The notes under the pieces: generated by a model
The model's input: the letters and a program-made list of their open reading frames with translations, nothing else
Database searches by the model: none
What the model was told of the DNA's origin: nothing
Shown here: positions 44,012 through 52,519 of the stretch, piece after piece
How the letters are laid out: every line of letters begins with the position of its first letter
How positions within the stretch are numbered: position 1 is the first letter of the stretch
Origin: Priestia aryabhattai B8W22
GTDB lineage: Bacteria; Bacillota; Bacilli; Bacillales; Bacillaceae_H
DNA length: 64,000 nucleotides
Direction: 5' to 3'
NCBI RefSeq assembly: GCF_000956595.1
Contig: NZ_JYOO01000028.1
Span: forward strand, 1-64,000
Translations under genes and position numbers: made by a program

Positions 44012-45160
44012 TTAAAGCGTCAAAGGCAGCTTAACCTTCACTACTGTCCCGTTCTCATCACTTTCAATCGCAAGCGTACCGTTATGCTCGTTGATGATGG
44101 TTTTACAAATAGAAAGCCCTAATCCCATGCCTGTTCCATCTTTTGTTGAGAAAAACGGATTTCCTACTTTGTTAATAATAGACAGCGGAATGCCAGAACC
44201 GGTATCTTGAATATCAATAAGAGCCCAACCTTCCCATTCTTTGATAATAAGATTTACTTCGCCCCGTTTCTTTTTCTCCATTGCTTCAATGGCGTTTTTC
44301 AAAAGGTTCATAAATACTTGTCTCATTTGAGCAGGATCGATTGATACAAGTGGAATGGCTCCTTCTATTCTTACGTTCATTTCAACATTGTACAGCGCAG
44401 CTTCACTTTTCAAGAAAGCAACGGTATCATGAATAACTTCTACAATCGATACGATTTCTTTTTTAGGCGCTGTTGGCTGTGTGACAAGCAAGAAGTTGTT
44501 AATAAGTTCATTCATACGATCCAGCTCATCAAGAACAATTTTTTGAAAAGGCTCTGCCTGCTCATTTTCATTAAATAAAAATTGAATAAAGCCGCGCACC
44601 GACTGCATCGGGTTTCGAATCTCATGCGCTAACCCTGCTGCTAGCTGCCCTACAAGTGCCAGTTTATCAAGCTGCAGAATTTTCTCTTCAATTTTCGGCA
44701 AAACAGCCGCTTGATTTTTATAAATAATATGAGACAAAATACCAGCCAGTCGGTTTAGCTTTTGAATTTCACTTTCACTAAACTGATAAGGATCCGGATC
44801 GACCGCACATAAGGTACCAAACATTCTCCCGTCTTCTAGCACAATAGGTGTTCCTAAATAAGAACCTACCCGGGCACCATCAATGATGGCTAAATTAGAC
44901 GTTCTAACATCGCTTTTTGTATTGGGAATAACAAGGGGTTCATCACACGTGACTAAATTGCATACCGCAAGCTCTAACGGCAGCGTCAGTCCATCCTCTA
45001 CAAGGCTTCCCCCTTCTTTATTAAAGGCTTTCATAACTGAAAATTGTTCGTCGAAAATCCCTACAAACAGCGTCCTGCTTCCGACTACTTCGCTAGCCAT
45101 CTGCAGTACATCCCAAACGGCTTTTTCATTGATGTTCCTCTCTTTCATTACCTTAGTCAC
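44012..45160 (-). CDS. GAF-domain sensor histidine kinase (sporulation-kinase-like)
   Basis: A 382-residue soluble kinase: GAF domain (about 20-150; CNLVTCDEPLVIPNTKSDVR, GSYLGTPIVLEDGRMFGTLCAVD), HisKA with His179 (GLAHEIRNPMQSVRGFIQFL) and HATPase (MNLLKNAIEAMEKKKRGEV, DTGSGIP, GTGMGLGLSICKTI). The HEIRNP-type core is like KinA-E phosphorelay kinases. No response regulator is adjacent, consistent with feeding a shared phosphorelay (inference). The GAF ligand is unknown. Confidence 0.88.
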   Translation of the reverse strand: MTKVMKERNINEKAVWDVLQMASEVVGSRTLFVGIFDEQFSVMKAFNKEGGSLVEDGLTLPLELAVCNLVTCDEPLVIPNTKSDVRTSNLAIIDGARVGSYLGTPIVLEDGRMFGTLCAVDPDPYQFSESEIQKLNRLAGILSHIIYKNQAAVLPKIEEKILQLDKLALVGQLAAGLAHEIRNPMQSVRGFIQFLFNENEQAEPFQKIVLDELDRMNELINNFLLVTQPTAPKKEIVSIVEVIHDTVAFLKSEAALYNVEMNVRIEGAIPLVSIDPAQMRQVFMNLLKNAIEAMEKKKRGEVNLIIKEWEGWALIDIQDTGSGIPLSIINKVGNPFFSTKDGTGMGLGLSICKTIINEHNGTLAIESDENGTVVKVKLPLTL

Positions 45161-45228
45161 CTACTATTTAAATATAGACTGTTCTATTCTCTTATTCTCA
45201 TTATAAATTTTAAATCTGAAAACGTATA

Positions 45229-45801
45229 TCAAAATTTTAAGAACTCGTTTATTTCTTCTATTTCATCGTTAGGGTTAAGGATAGCCAAGACTTGATGGTC
45301 TTCCCATATGCCGTTAATATGTACATTTTTTCTAGCTATTCCTTCCCTATGAAACCCTGCTTTTTCAAGTACTCGCTGAGAAGGCATATTACGAGGCATG
45401 ACGCCGGCTTCAATGCGGTGAAGATGCAGTTCTTCAAACGCATAGTCAACAAGCGCTATTACCGCTTCTGTTGCATATCCTTTTCCACCATGATGCTGAT
45501 CTAGAAAATAGCCGATAAGCGCGCTTTGTAAAGATCCTCGCATCACTTGAAAAAGACTAATGGTGCCAATTAACTTATTATTCTCTTTTTGAAAAAGACC
45601 AAAATAGTATTCTTGATCGTTTTTTCTGTTCTGTTCATGGCGCTTAATTTTTTCTACTTGGCCTTCCAACGTATAAAAGGAATCCTCTCGAATCATAGAA
45701 AACTGTTCAAAAAAGCCGCGATTGTCATTTTGCAACCGAAGGCTGTCGTACGCATCGCTGACAGTTAACGGGCGTAAATAAATAGTCTGACCCTCTATCA
45801 T
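45229..45801 (-). CDS. GNAT acetyltransferase, RimJ/RimL type
   Basis: 190 residues: IEGQTIYLRPLTVSDAYDSLRLQND and LIGYFLDQHHGGKGYATEAVIALVDYAFEELHLHRIEAGVMPRNMPSQRVLEKAGFHREG, with HHGGKGYAT as the acetyl-CoA loop. Start at 45801 after GAGGAGAG; the longer frame begins in hydrophobic noise. Substrate unknown; a ribosomal-protein or small-molecule amine is typical. Confidence 0.88.
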   Translation of the reverse strand: MIEGQTIYLRPLTVSDAYDSLRLQNDNRGFFEQFSMIREDSFYTLEGQVEKIKRHEQNRKNDQEYYFGLFQKENNKLIGTISLFQVMRGSLQSALIGYFLDQHHGGKGYATEAVIALVDYAFEELHLHRIEAGVMPRNMPSQRVLEKAGFHREGIARKNVHINGIWEDHQVLAILNPNDEIEEINEFLKF

Positions 45802-45833
45802 ACTATGTCTCTCCTCTACTTCAAGAAATGTAT

Positions 45834-45875
45834 GTAAAAAAAAGAAGGCTTTTTTAAAAACCTTCCATTTTCTCA
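45834..45875 (-). terminator. Terminator of the FAD oxidoreductase gene
   Basis: GGAAGGTTTTTAA/AAAAGCCTTCTT arms and a long U run on the minus strand. Confidence 0.75.
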
Positions 45876-45879
45876 CATA

Positions 45880-47088
45880 TTAAACTTTTCTTGTTTGAAT
45901 GTAAAGTTCTAAATCACTGCTTTTCTTCGTTATGATATGTTCTGCTATGATTTTAGCTAGCACCATATTATACACCGTTCCGTTATCTCCATATCCGCTT
46001 AGAAAGTAACAGTTAGGCATTTCGTCATATATTCCGATGAGGGGAAGGCCGTCATGAGTGCCTCCGTAATAAGCACTTATGTAATAATCAGCTTCGACTT
46101 GAAGATGAGGAAAAAGCTTATTGAACTCTTTTAAAAGTTTGTCTCTTTTATGAACGAGTTTAGCATCACGTTCTTGCGGCACAATCGTGCTTTCATCAAG
46201 ACCGCCTATAATGACTCGATTATCGGAAGTTGTTCTCATGTAAATATACGGTCGAGCGGTTTCCCAAATTAAATTTCGATTTTTCCATCCTGTAAACTCC
46301 TTTACAGGAGTCGTAACGATAGCATAGGAACTTGTGAGTACAGCTTTTTTCTCTCTCTTAAATTCTTGATTTTCATAGCCTCCTGCCATAATGACATGTT
46401 TAGCTTTGATTTGTGATTTATTTTTAGTGAAAAATACAGCTTCATCTTTTTCTAACTTTTGACCGACAATCTCTGTTTCTTGAAACATCCGAACCCCATG
46501 CTGTTTTCCGTACTCTAATAGACCGAGTGTAAAGCTGTAAGGGTTCAGCTCTGCATCATTTTTAATAAGCATTGCCATTCGTTTTTTAAATCCATAGTCT
46601 TTTTCAATTTGTTCTTCTGATAAAATTTCAGCTTCAAATCCATGCTTTTGCATATAAAAGTAGTCTTTATTTATCTTCGTGACATCTTCTTCATAACTTG
46701 CGTAATACAAGCTGTCTCTTCTTATAAATTCTGCATTAATCGGAAGCTTTTTAGCTGCTTCCTCAATATCTGTAATAGCCTGTTCGCACAGCTTATAATG
46801 ACGGACTGTTTTTTCTTCTCCAAACGTGTTGACTAATTCGTAAAACAATTTATCTCCTAAATATTGAATAAGAGAGGTATTTACAATTGTACTTCCATGC
46901 CCTGCTTTACGTTTATCAACAACCACAACATCAAGCCCCTGCTCACATAAATAGTAAGCACACTGTGCACCTGAACTTCCTCCTCCAATAATAAGAACAT
47001 CACACTCAATATCTTCCTCTAGAGATGGGTATACAGGCGGCTTCGCTACAGTTGTTTGCCAATAAGGGTTTCCAGATAATAAATCCAT
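45880..47088 (-). CDS. FAD-dependent oxidoreductase (DAO family)
   Basis: A 402-residue D-amino acid oxidase-like enzyme: dinucleotide-binding DVLIIGGGSSGAQCAYYLCEQGLDVVVVDKRKAGHGST (about 29-66), KAKHVIMAGGYENQEF and the C-terminal YYGGTHDGLPLIGIYDEMPNCYFLSGYGDNGTVYNMVLAKII. It resembles glycine/sarcosine-oxidase and gamma-glutamylputrescine-oxidase types; substrate not assignable. ATG 47088 follows AAAGGAGG. Upstream 47089-47545 holds a hairpin (47374-47419) and otherwise nothing recognised. Confidence 0.87.
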   Translation of the reverse strand: MDLLSGNPYWQTTVAKPPVYPSLEEDIECDVLIIGGGSSGAQCAYYLCEQGLDVVVVDKRKAGHGSTIVNTSLIQYLGDKLFYELVNTFGEEKTVRHYKLCEQAITDIEEAAKKLPINAEFIRRDSLYYASYEEDVTKINKDYFYMQKHGFEAEILSEEQIEKDYGFKKRMAMLIKNDAELNPYSFTLGLLEYGKQHGVRMFQETEIVGQKLEKDEAVFFTKNKSQIKAKHVIMAGGYENQEFKREKKAVLTSSYAIVTTPVKEFTGWKNRNLIWETARPYIYMRTTSDNRVIIGGLDESTIVPQERDAKLVHKRDKLLKEFNKLFPHLQVEADYYISAYYGGTHDGLPLIGIYDEMPNCYFLSGYGDNGTVYNMVLAKIIAEHIITKKSSDLELYIQTRKV

Positions 47089-47373
47089 GCAAACGCCTCC
47101 TTTCTTCTCTCTATTATGCCCAATATAAGCTAATTTTTGCATGCAGCAGTGTGAAAGTATGTGGGTTAAGCTTTTCGAGGATAGTAAGCAGGTAATTAAA
47201 GAAGCCAGTCATTAAACGAATCTTCTATACAATAGAATTAATCATGACTCTTAATACCATGAGCATCTAAAGTGCACGACTAAAGTATTGATAAACATCA
47301 TGTCGTGATCTTCTGCTTTAGACACAGACCCCCAGTAAGTGCGTAAATATATAACTTCTTCACTACATAAAAA

Positions 47374-47419
47374 ATTCCACGCAAAAACCACCTGGAAAAT
47401 CACCAGATGGTTTTTTATA
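47374..47419. terminator. Orphan hairpin with A/T runs
   Basis: AAAAACCACCTGG/CCAGATGGTTTTTT arms around AAAATCA. It is terminator-like on both strands but not adjacent to a stop codon; it may serve the coat-type gene at 47546 on the other side or a decayed gene. Confidence 0.5.
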
Positions 47420-47545
47420 TTAAGTGGGGTGCACGCTCTGATTAACTATGGATGGATATAAAGCCTTACGCTCCAAAACAGACTTCTTTATAGAAAAGAA
47501 TAAGGTGAAAAATACTTCTTCTGGGATTTTTTCTTTTACTTGCGT

Positions 47546-47848
47546 TTAACAGCCGCAGCCAAAGCCATAACCGCCGTAGCCGCCATACGGATAACCACCG
47601 TAACCGTAGCCGTAACCGCCATAGCCATATGGTGATAACAGTGAGCCTGCTACTAGCCCTCCTGCTAATCCTCCTAAAAATGGACCGCCAAAGCCAAAGC
47701 CGAATGGTCTGCCAAAGCCAAACGGGCGTCCAAAACCAAACGGTCTGCCAAAGCCAAACGGTCTGCCAATAAACCTTTCATCCGCGTGTTGAAGTTGATG
47801 ATGATCTTGAGAATACATAGTAGGTAAAAAATGCATTTCTGAATTCAT
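47546..47848 (-). CDS. Gly/Tyr-rich repeat protein, coat-type
   Basis: 100 residues. A short N-terminus (MNSEMHFLPTMYSQDHHQLQ) precedes four perfect tandem copies of RPFGFG (about 29-52), a small hydrophobic Gly/Leu segment (GGPFLGGLAGGLVAG) and a Gly/Tyr tail (YGGYGYGYGGYPYGG) ending GFGCGC. Composition matches spore coat and exosporium proteins. ATG at 47848 after CGGAGG. The repeats are also evident in the DNA (about 18-bp units, 47690-47770). Confidence 0.78.
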   Translation of the reverse strand: MNSEMHFLPTMYSQDHHQLQHADERFIGRPFGFGRPFGFGRPFGFGRPFGFGFGGPFLGGLAGGLVAGSLLSPYGYGGYGYGYGGYPYGGYGGYGFGCGC

Positions 47849-48097
47849 AAGAGAAACCTCCGTTTTTTTGTTTTTTGCTTTCACCCAAGAATATGCATTT
47901 ACCTATTCGCTGTCTTGGGCAAATATCTTGGTTATGCTGAAAATAAGGGAAAAGAATTACGAAAAAAAGCAAATTACTAGGTTTATATGAAAATGAGCTC
48001 GATTTCTCTTTAGTACCTAATACATACAAAAAGAAGCGGATCCTGACTTAGAATGTATATGGAAAGTACTAACGTGTTGATTTCATAGTAAAAAATA

Positions 48098-48174
48098 AGA
48101 AGCCGAAGAAAAAATTCTTCGGCTTCTACTTCATTATGTACGCAGGCTAAGGAGGAAGTGCTATTAGCCTGCTT
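48098..48174 (+). other. Two tandem hairpins, no gene
   Basis: AGAAGCCGAAGAA/TTCTTCGGCTTCT (48098-48130) and GCAGGCTAA/TTAGCCTGC (48141-48173), the latter with AAGGAGGAAG in its loop. They lie in the 47.85-48.36 kb noncoding stretch before the YjcZ-like gene; the first may be a terminator. Confidence 0.55.
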
Positions 48175-48323
48175 CGTTATAACATGGGGGCTCATATATG
48201 AGATCTTGGGATGATTCATCCTATGTAGAAAGTGAAAAAAAGTACCGTGTCCATCTTATTTTCTTATCTTTTTTATTTTCATTGAAATCATTGGATATTT
48301 TTGGAGCACTTTTGTATTTCGGG

Positions 48324-48332
48324 CATATGTTA
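48324..48332 (+). promoter_or_regulatory. Possible SigK -10 element of the YjcZ-like gene
   Basis: CATATGTTA fits CATANNNTA and lies 32 bp before the ATG at 48364, consistent with late mother-cell expression. Confidence 0.4.
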
Positions 48333-48363
48333 AAAATGTACTCAGAACTTGGAGGTGAAATAT

Positions 48364-48510
48364 ATGGGCTTCTATGGTGGCTGTGGTTATGGCGGTTACG
48401 GTTACGGCGGCGGCTGCGGGTTTGGCAGTGGCTTTGCTTTAATCATCGTATTATTCATTTTATTAATCATCATCGGCTGTGCTTGCTGGGGAGGATTTGG
48501 CGGTTGCTAA
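48364..48510 (+). CDS. YjcZ-family small sporulation protein
   Basis: A 48-residue protein: Gly/Tyr/Cys-rich N-terminus ([21 protein letters not shown]), one hydrophobic segment [19 protein letters not shown] and GGFGGC end. This is the pattern of YjcZ/YhdL-type small spore proteins. GGAGGTGA lies 7 nt before the ATG. It is too short for usual ORF cut-offs. Confidence 0.88.
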   Translation: MGFYGGCGYGGYGYGGGCGFGSGFALIIVLFILLIIIGCACWGGFGGC

Positions 48511-48583
48511 TCATTAGAAATAATGATGAACCGCTTCATTTTCACTAATTTTTTTACCAAAAGCTAGCTTTCCACTTTATTAT

Positions 48584-48620
48584 GAAAAAGCAGTGTCCAC
48601 ATAATGGGCACTGTTTTTAA
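48584..48620 (+). terminator. Terminator of the YjcZ-like gene
   Basis: AAGCAGTGTCC/GGGCACTGTTTTT arms around ACATAAT. Confidence 0.75.
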
Positions 48621-48762
48621 GTGTACTCATTATGAGACTCACTACTGAGAAAAAACCGCTGGCTTTTTAATCTATCATTCCTTGTTTTACGCCTTCTCAT
48701 TACCTTATTTTTCTTGTTCATACTTCCTTTTCTTCTACATATTAATAGATAAAAAGAGTAAT

Positions 48763-48793
48763 TAAAAAGAGAGTCACTGTGCAACTCTCTTCC
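48763..48793 (-). terminator. Terminator of the GNAT/MerR-side transcript
   Basis: AGAGAGT/ACTCTCT arms with a U run on the minus strand, 25 bp after the GNAT stop. Confidence 0.75.
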
Positions 48794-48815
48794 TGCTCTA
48801 TGTAGATGCTACACA

Positions 48816-49262
48816 TTAACCAAACGATTTTTTCAAGACGACCCGCTGATTGTTTACAGTATAGCCGTTTCTTTCATAAAAAGCCTGTGCAGCTCCTCCA
48901 GTCGCCGTCAAGAGATACAAGCTGTTGATATCGTGTCTTTGAAGTTCGTTCTCAAACCGGCTTAAGATAGCTGAACCATATCCTTTTCCCTGCACGCTTG
49001 CGCTGACGCAAAGCTCGGCCACGTAAAAGGTCATACCGCTGTATGATTTTTTCGCGTGACCTGCAATCATGCCAATCAAATCGCCTTGGTCATAAAATAA
49101 ATAGCCGATAAATTTAGGTGTGTTCAGTAAATCAGTCAGCCTTTCTTTAGCTGATTCTTCCGTCCATTGTTCATTCCATGGCTTTCTTGTAAATACATCT
49201 AGATACAAGTCAATGCACTGCTGCATATTCTCTGCAGTAAAAGGTACTACTTTTTCGATCAT
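48816..49262 (-). CDS. GNAT acetyltransferase
   Basis: 148 residues: VVPFTAENMQQCIDLYLDVFTRKPWNEQW, VAELCVSASVQGKGYGSAILSRFENELQRHDINSLYLLTATGGAAQAFYERNGY. QGKGYGS is the acetyl-CoA loop (QxxGxG). The pattern resembles AAC(6')-like enzymes of the aminoglycoside acetyltransferase group (PWNEQWT), but resistance cannot be claimed. It is 20 bp after the MerR-type gene and likely co-transcribed with it. Confidence 0.85.
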   Translation of the reverse strand: MIEKVVPFTAENMQQCIDLYLDVFTRKPWNEQWTEESAKERLTDLLNTPKFIGYLFYDQGDLIGMIAGHAKKSYSGMTFYVAELCVSASVQGKGYGSAILSRFENELQRHDINSLYLLTATGGAAQAFYERNGYTVNNQRVVLKKSFG

Positions 49263-49282
49263 TTTTACGCTTCCTTTTTTGT

Positions 49283-49666
49283 TTAGTTTGAAGGCTTATT
49301 AACAATTCGCTCGTACATTTCCGGCAGGTGCTTAATCTTGTAATCAATCGTCTCAAGCTTGTGATGGATTTCTTCGATTTCTTTTTGCACTGCTTTTTTA
49401 TGATCCATCAGCATTTGCAGACTTTTATCAAGCACGGCATTTTCAAGCGTACAGTTTTCAATAAGCGTCCGAATATCCTTGATTTGCATACCCGTGCTTT
49501 TTAAGCAGCAAATTAAATCAATCCATTCAATATCTTGTTCTTTAAAAATACGATTCCCTGACGCTGTACGATCTAAAAATGGAAAAAGCCCTTCTTTATC
49601 ATAATAGCGAATGGTATAAATTGTCACGTTCAATTTCTTTGCAACTTGTGAAATGGTATACGTCAT
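49283..49666 (-). CDS. MerR-family regulator
   Basis: 127 residues: HTH TYTISQVAKKLNVTIYTIRYYDKEGLFPFLDRTASGNRIF and a dimerisation coiled coil (LDKSLQMLMDHKKAVQKEIEEIHHKLETIDYKIKHL). No effector domain, and no Cys metal site beyond CCLKS, so the signal is unknown. It is followed by the GNAT gene and divergent from a 37-aa membrane protein whose promoter has a 19-bp spacer. Confidence 0.9.
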   Translation of the reverse strand: MTYTISQVAKKLNVTIYTIRYYDKEGLFPFLDRTASGNRIFKEQDIEWIDLICCLKSTGMQIKDIRTLIENCTLENAVLDKSLQMLMDHKKAVQKEIEEIHHKLETIDYKIKHLPEMYERIVNKPSN

Positions 49667-49712
49667 ATTGCTTCCTCCTACATTTTAACCTTCTCAGAAA
49701 AACATGATGACT

Positions 49713-49743
49713 TTGCCTTGACCTCCAGTTATCTCGAGGATTT
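49713..49743 (+). promoter_or_regulatory. MerR-type promoter with 19-bp spacer
   Basis: -35 TTGACC and -10 TATTCT are separated by 19 bp, the length that MerR activators correct. CCTC and GAGG form a dyad around CAGTTATCTC in the spacer. It would drive the 37-aa gene on the plus strand. Confidence 0.5.
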
Positions 49744-49833
49744 ATTCTTTTATAGTCTTCTTCACTGCGCTCTTTATGCTGCAAACTTCTTGTACAAGCA
49801 GCAACATACATTCAAATCAGAAAGGATGATACG

Positions 49834-49947
49834 ATGAATACTGCTCACATGATGCTTACCATTGTAATTGGCGGTTTTATTGCCTTTTTATTAGGTCTCG
49901 GCGTCACCAAAATAATTGAGCTGCTGCTAAATCTTTTTCTAGCTTAA
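49834..49947 (+). CDS. 37-residue single-span membrane protein
   Basis: MNTAHMMLTIVIGGFIAFLLG and a second hydrophobic turn (VTKIIELLLNLFLA); AAAGGATGAT lies before the ATG and a perfect terminator follows. No family recognised. Control by the divergent MerR-type regulator is likely from the promoter architecture. Confidence 0.6.
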   Translation: MNTAHMMLTIVIGGFIAFLLGLGVTKIIELLLNLFLA

Positions 49948-49964
49948 CCAGTAGTTACTTATCG

Positions 49965-50014
49965 TAAAACGCAGGTAACTCCGTTCCATATCCGAACGGA
50001 GTTACCTGTTTTAT
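49965..50014. terminator. Bidirectional terminator
   Basis: CAGGTAACTCCGTTC/GAACGGAGTTACCTG perfect stem around CATATCC. Confidence 0.9.
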
Positions 50015-50031
50015 TTTAAGAACTAAAGCGC

Positions 50032-50967
50032 TTAAGGCACCATGTTGCCAGCGGCTTTATAAATATCGTACCACTCTTCGCGCGTTAACTTGATTTCTGA
50101 ACCTTTACTTGCATCTTTCATACGTTGAATATTTGTAGTACCAAGCACTACTTGGATGTTTGCAGGATGAGTTGTGATCCACGCAACGGCAATCGCTGTA
50201 TTCGTCACGCTATATTTATTTGCGATGCGATCAATCACTTCGTTTAGCTTTCCAAATTTCTCTTTATCGCCGAGGAAAGGTCCTTCAAAAAATCCGTTTT
50301 GGAATGGCGACCATGCTTGAAGCGTTATATCATTTAAACGGCAATATTCAAGCACGCTGCTGTCGCGGTTCACAGCTTGGTCAATGCCCATATTTAAAGA
50401 AATACCAGAGTCTATGATTGGCGTATGTGCGATGCTGAACTGCACTTGGTTTACGACAAGCTTTTGGTTGATGTATTTTTCAAGCAGCTCAATTTGCGCT
50501 GGGTTGTGGTTCGACACACCAAAGTGACGTACCTTTCCGCTGCTTTGAAGTTCATTAAACGCTTCTGCTACTTCTTCAGGGTCCATTAGCGGATCTGGAC
50601 GATGAAGTAATAAAAGATCTAAGTAATCTGTTTTTAAACGCTCCAAGCTGCCGTTAACAGAGTCTATGATATGCTTCTTTGAAAAGTCATAGTAATTTTT
50701 CGCTGAGTTAATGCCGCATTTACTTTGAATCACCATTTTCTCACGAAGACTTGAATTCATTTGTATAGCGTTTGCAAAATATTCTTCGCATTGTCCTACA
50801 TAATCAGGACCGTAAATATCAGCATGGTCAAAAAAGTTAATTTCTTCTTCCATCGCTGTGCGGATTAGCTTCTCTGCTTCTTGTAAAGAAAGTTCTGTTA
50901 AACGCATATTTCCCATAATTAAATTTGATACGTGTAAGTCAGTATTAGCAATTGTATGATACTTCAT
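50032..50967 (-). CDS. Aldo/keto reductase (YdhF-like)
   Basis: A 311-residue TIM-barrel NADPH reductase: FFDHADIYGPDYVGQCEEYFANAI (catalytic Asp and Tyr), QSKCGINSAKNYYDFSKKHIIDSVNGSLERLKTDYLDLLLLHRPDPL (catalytic Lys, His) and HFGVSNHNPAQIELL. It groups with YdhF/AKR11-like enzymes of unknown carbonyl substrate. Single gene. Confidence 0.9.
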   Translation of the reverse strand: MKYHTIANTDLHVSNLIMGNMRLTELSLQEAEKLIRTAMEEEINFFDHADIYGPDYVGQCEEYFANAIQMNSSLREKMVIQSKCGINSAKNYYDFSKKHIIDSVNGSLERLKTDYLDLLLLHRPDPLMDPEEVAEAFNELQSSGKVRHFGVSNHNPAQIELLEKYINQKLVVNQVQFSIAHTPIIDSGISLNMGIDQAVNRDSSVLEYCRLNDITLQAWSPFQNGFFEGPFLGDKEKFGKLNEVIDRIANKYSVTNTAIAVAWITTHPANIQVVLGTTNIQRMKDASKGSEIKLTREEWYDIYKAAGNMVP

Positions 50968-51240
50968 ATAAAGCCCCTCCTTGAAATGATACTACTACAA
51001 GATAAACCATAGAGTTAACTCTAGGTCAAGCAGAAAGAATCAAAGATTTTATAAGCAGCGACGGGAAAACACCCTATCTTTTTTGGTAAAAAGATGAAAT
51101 ACTAGGTTGTGGTGTGATAAAAGTCACTGCCGCTCTGCATTTCATTTAGTAGTATATGTTACGTTCTTTTTTTCCTTTTTATCGAAGCTTATTTCATAGC
51201 AATACATTAATCTATCAGGCAAAGGAGCTTATCAATCACT

Positions 51241-51456
51241 ATGCAGAAAACGAAAGCAAAACGATTTGAAATACAGTATTCCGTTCTAAAAGATGAAGCC
51301 AAAATCAAAGGAACTTTTGTGATAGAATCTGCTAAAAACCGAGATGACGCATCAAGACTTGCTAAATTAAATGTCTCTACAAAAGAAAGAGTGTTTATTC
51401 AATATGTAAAGATTTTAAAAGTCAAACGAGTTTCTACAGATTCGGCGGCAAAGTGA
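51241..51456 (+). CDS. Small basic protein of unknown function
   Basis: 71 residues, Lys-rich, with alternating strand-like pattern (AKRFEIQYSVLKDEAKIKGTFVIESAKNRDDASRLAK). AAAGGAG lies 13 nt before the ATG, rather far. No family recognised. The 50968-51240 gap has no other feature. Confidence 0.55.
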   Translation: MQKTKAKRFEIQYSVLKDEAKIKGTFVIESAKNRDDASRLAKLNVSTKERVFIQYVKILKVKRVSTDSAAK

Positions 51457-51490
51457 CATTGGTTTGCTTCTTCTTTTAGCAAGCCCCTAT

Positions 51491-52411
51491 TTATGCTGAA
51501 AGCGTCGTTTCAGAAGATGCTTGTTTCGTTCGTGTGAGTAATAGAACTAATCCAATAATACAAGCTGTGCCAATCCATTGATAAAAACCAAAAGGCTCTT
51601 TCAGCCAAACAACGGTTGTAATAACAGCGGCTAAAGGCTCTAAACTCCCAAGCAAACTCGTTTCTTTAGGTAAAAGACTTTGCAGGCTTTCTACATAAAA
51701 CCAAAAAGCAAGCATCGTGCCAAAAATAATGACAAATAAAATATATACGCAGGTTATTGGTGATAAGCTTGACGCTTCCCAAGGAGGATGAATAAAGCTC
51801 ATTACGCTTCCCCCAATTACCATTGACCAGCCAACGATGACAAGCGAACTGTACTTTTTGATCAACGGCACCGCATACAGCGTATAAAAAGCTGCCGCTA
51901 CACCGGACAGCACTCCCCAAACAACGGCAGATACAGGAACAGACAGCTGCGAAATAGAGCCGTTTGTTAATAAAAAAAAGCAGCCTCCCAGTGCCAGCAG
52001 AACAGCGATGACGTCTTGTCGCGTAAATATGGACTGCTTGCGCAAAAGCAAATAAATGATAATCATCACCGGTGATAAATACTGCAGCAGCGTAGCTACT
52101 GCTGCATTTCCATACTTAATAGAAGCCATATACGTATACTGAACGGCAAGCATACCAAATACCCCAAAAACGACGAGCTGAAAAGCTGACTTTCGGTTCT
52201 TCCATACTCCAAATACGTGAGAACGATTCCTTTTTATACATGAAATCATTAGCAGCAAAACACCCGCAATGAGCAGCCTTACTGAAACAAGCCAGTCCAC
52301 GCTGATTTCAAATTCTTGAAAAAGTTTTTGAGCAACCGTTCCTCCCATCCCCCAACATATAGCTCCAGTTGTTACAAAGAAGAACCCTTTTTTTCTACTG
52401 AGATTGTTCAT
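51491..52411 (-). CDS. EamA/DMT-family transporter
   Basis: A 306-residue ten-span permease with two EamA repeats: [22 protein letters not shown] at the start of the first and [26 protein letters not shown] at the start of the second, with [35 protein letters not shown] near the end. Likely exports metabolites or amino acids; substrate unknown. Divergent from an AraC regulator (108-bp gap), a typical regulated exporter pair. Confidence 0.88.
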   Translation of the reverse strand: MNNLSRKKGFFFVTTGAICWGMGGTVAQKLFQEFEISVDWLVSVRLLIAGVLLLMISCIKRNRSHVFGVWKNRKSAFQLVVFGVFGMLAVQYTYMASIKYGNAAVATLLQYLSPVMIIIYLLLRKQSIFTRQDVIAVLLALGGCFFLLTNGSISQLSVPVSAVVWGVLSGVAAAFYTLYAVPLIKKYSSLVIVGWSMVIGGSVMSFIHPPWEASSLSPITCVYILFVIIFGTMLAFWFYVESLQSLLPKETSLLGSLEPLAAVITTVVWLKEPFGFYQWIGTACIIGLVLLLTRTKQASSETTLSA

Positions 52412-52519
52412 CTTTTATCCCTCACTTTTATTATAAGAATAGTGTTATAATAAGTGAAAAACGGGGCGGAAAATACGCATATTGCATTTAAAAATATAAA
52501 TATATTGAGGTGACTGTGT

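Noticed and set aside
47143-47373. Possible IS remnant near GACACAGACCCCCAGT
   Set aside because: A short likeness to the repeat flank (CTGCTTTAGACAC) but nothing else supports a mobile element.
48198-48548. 116-aa frame over the YjcZ-like gene
   Set aside because: Out of frame with the GGAGGTGA-started YjcZ-like gene and full of Trp/Arg/Leu runs typical of a shifted Gly/Tyr-rich gene.
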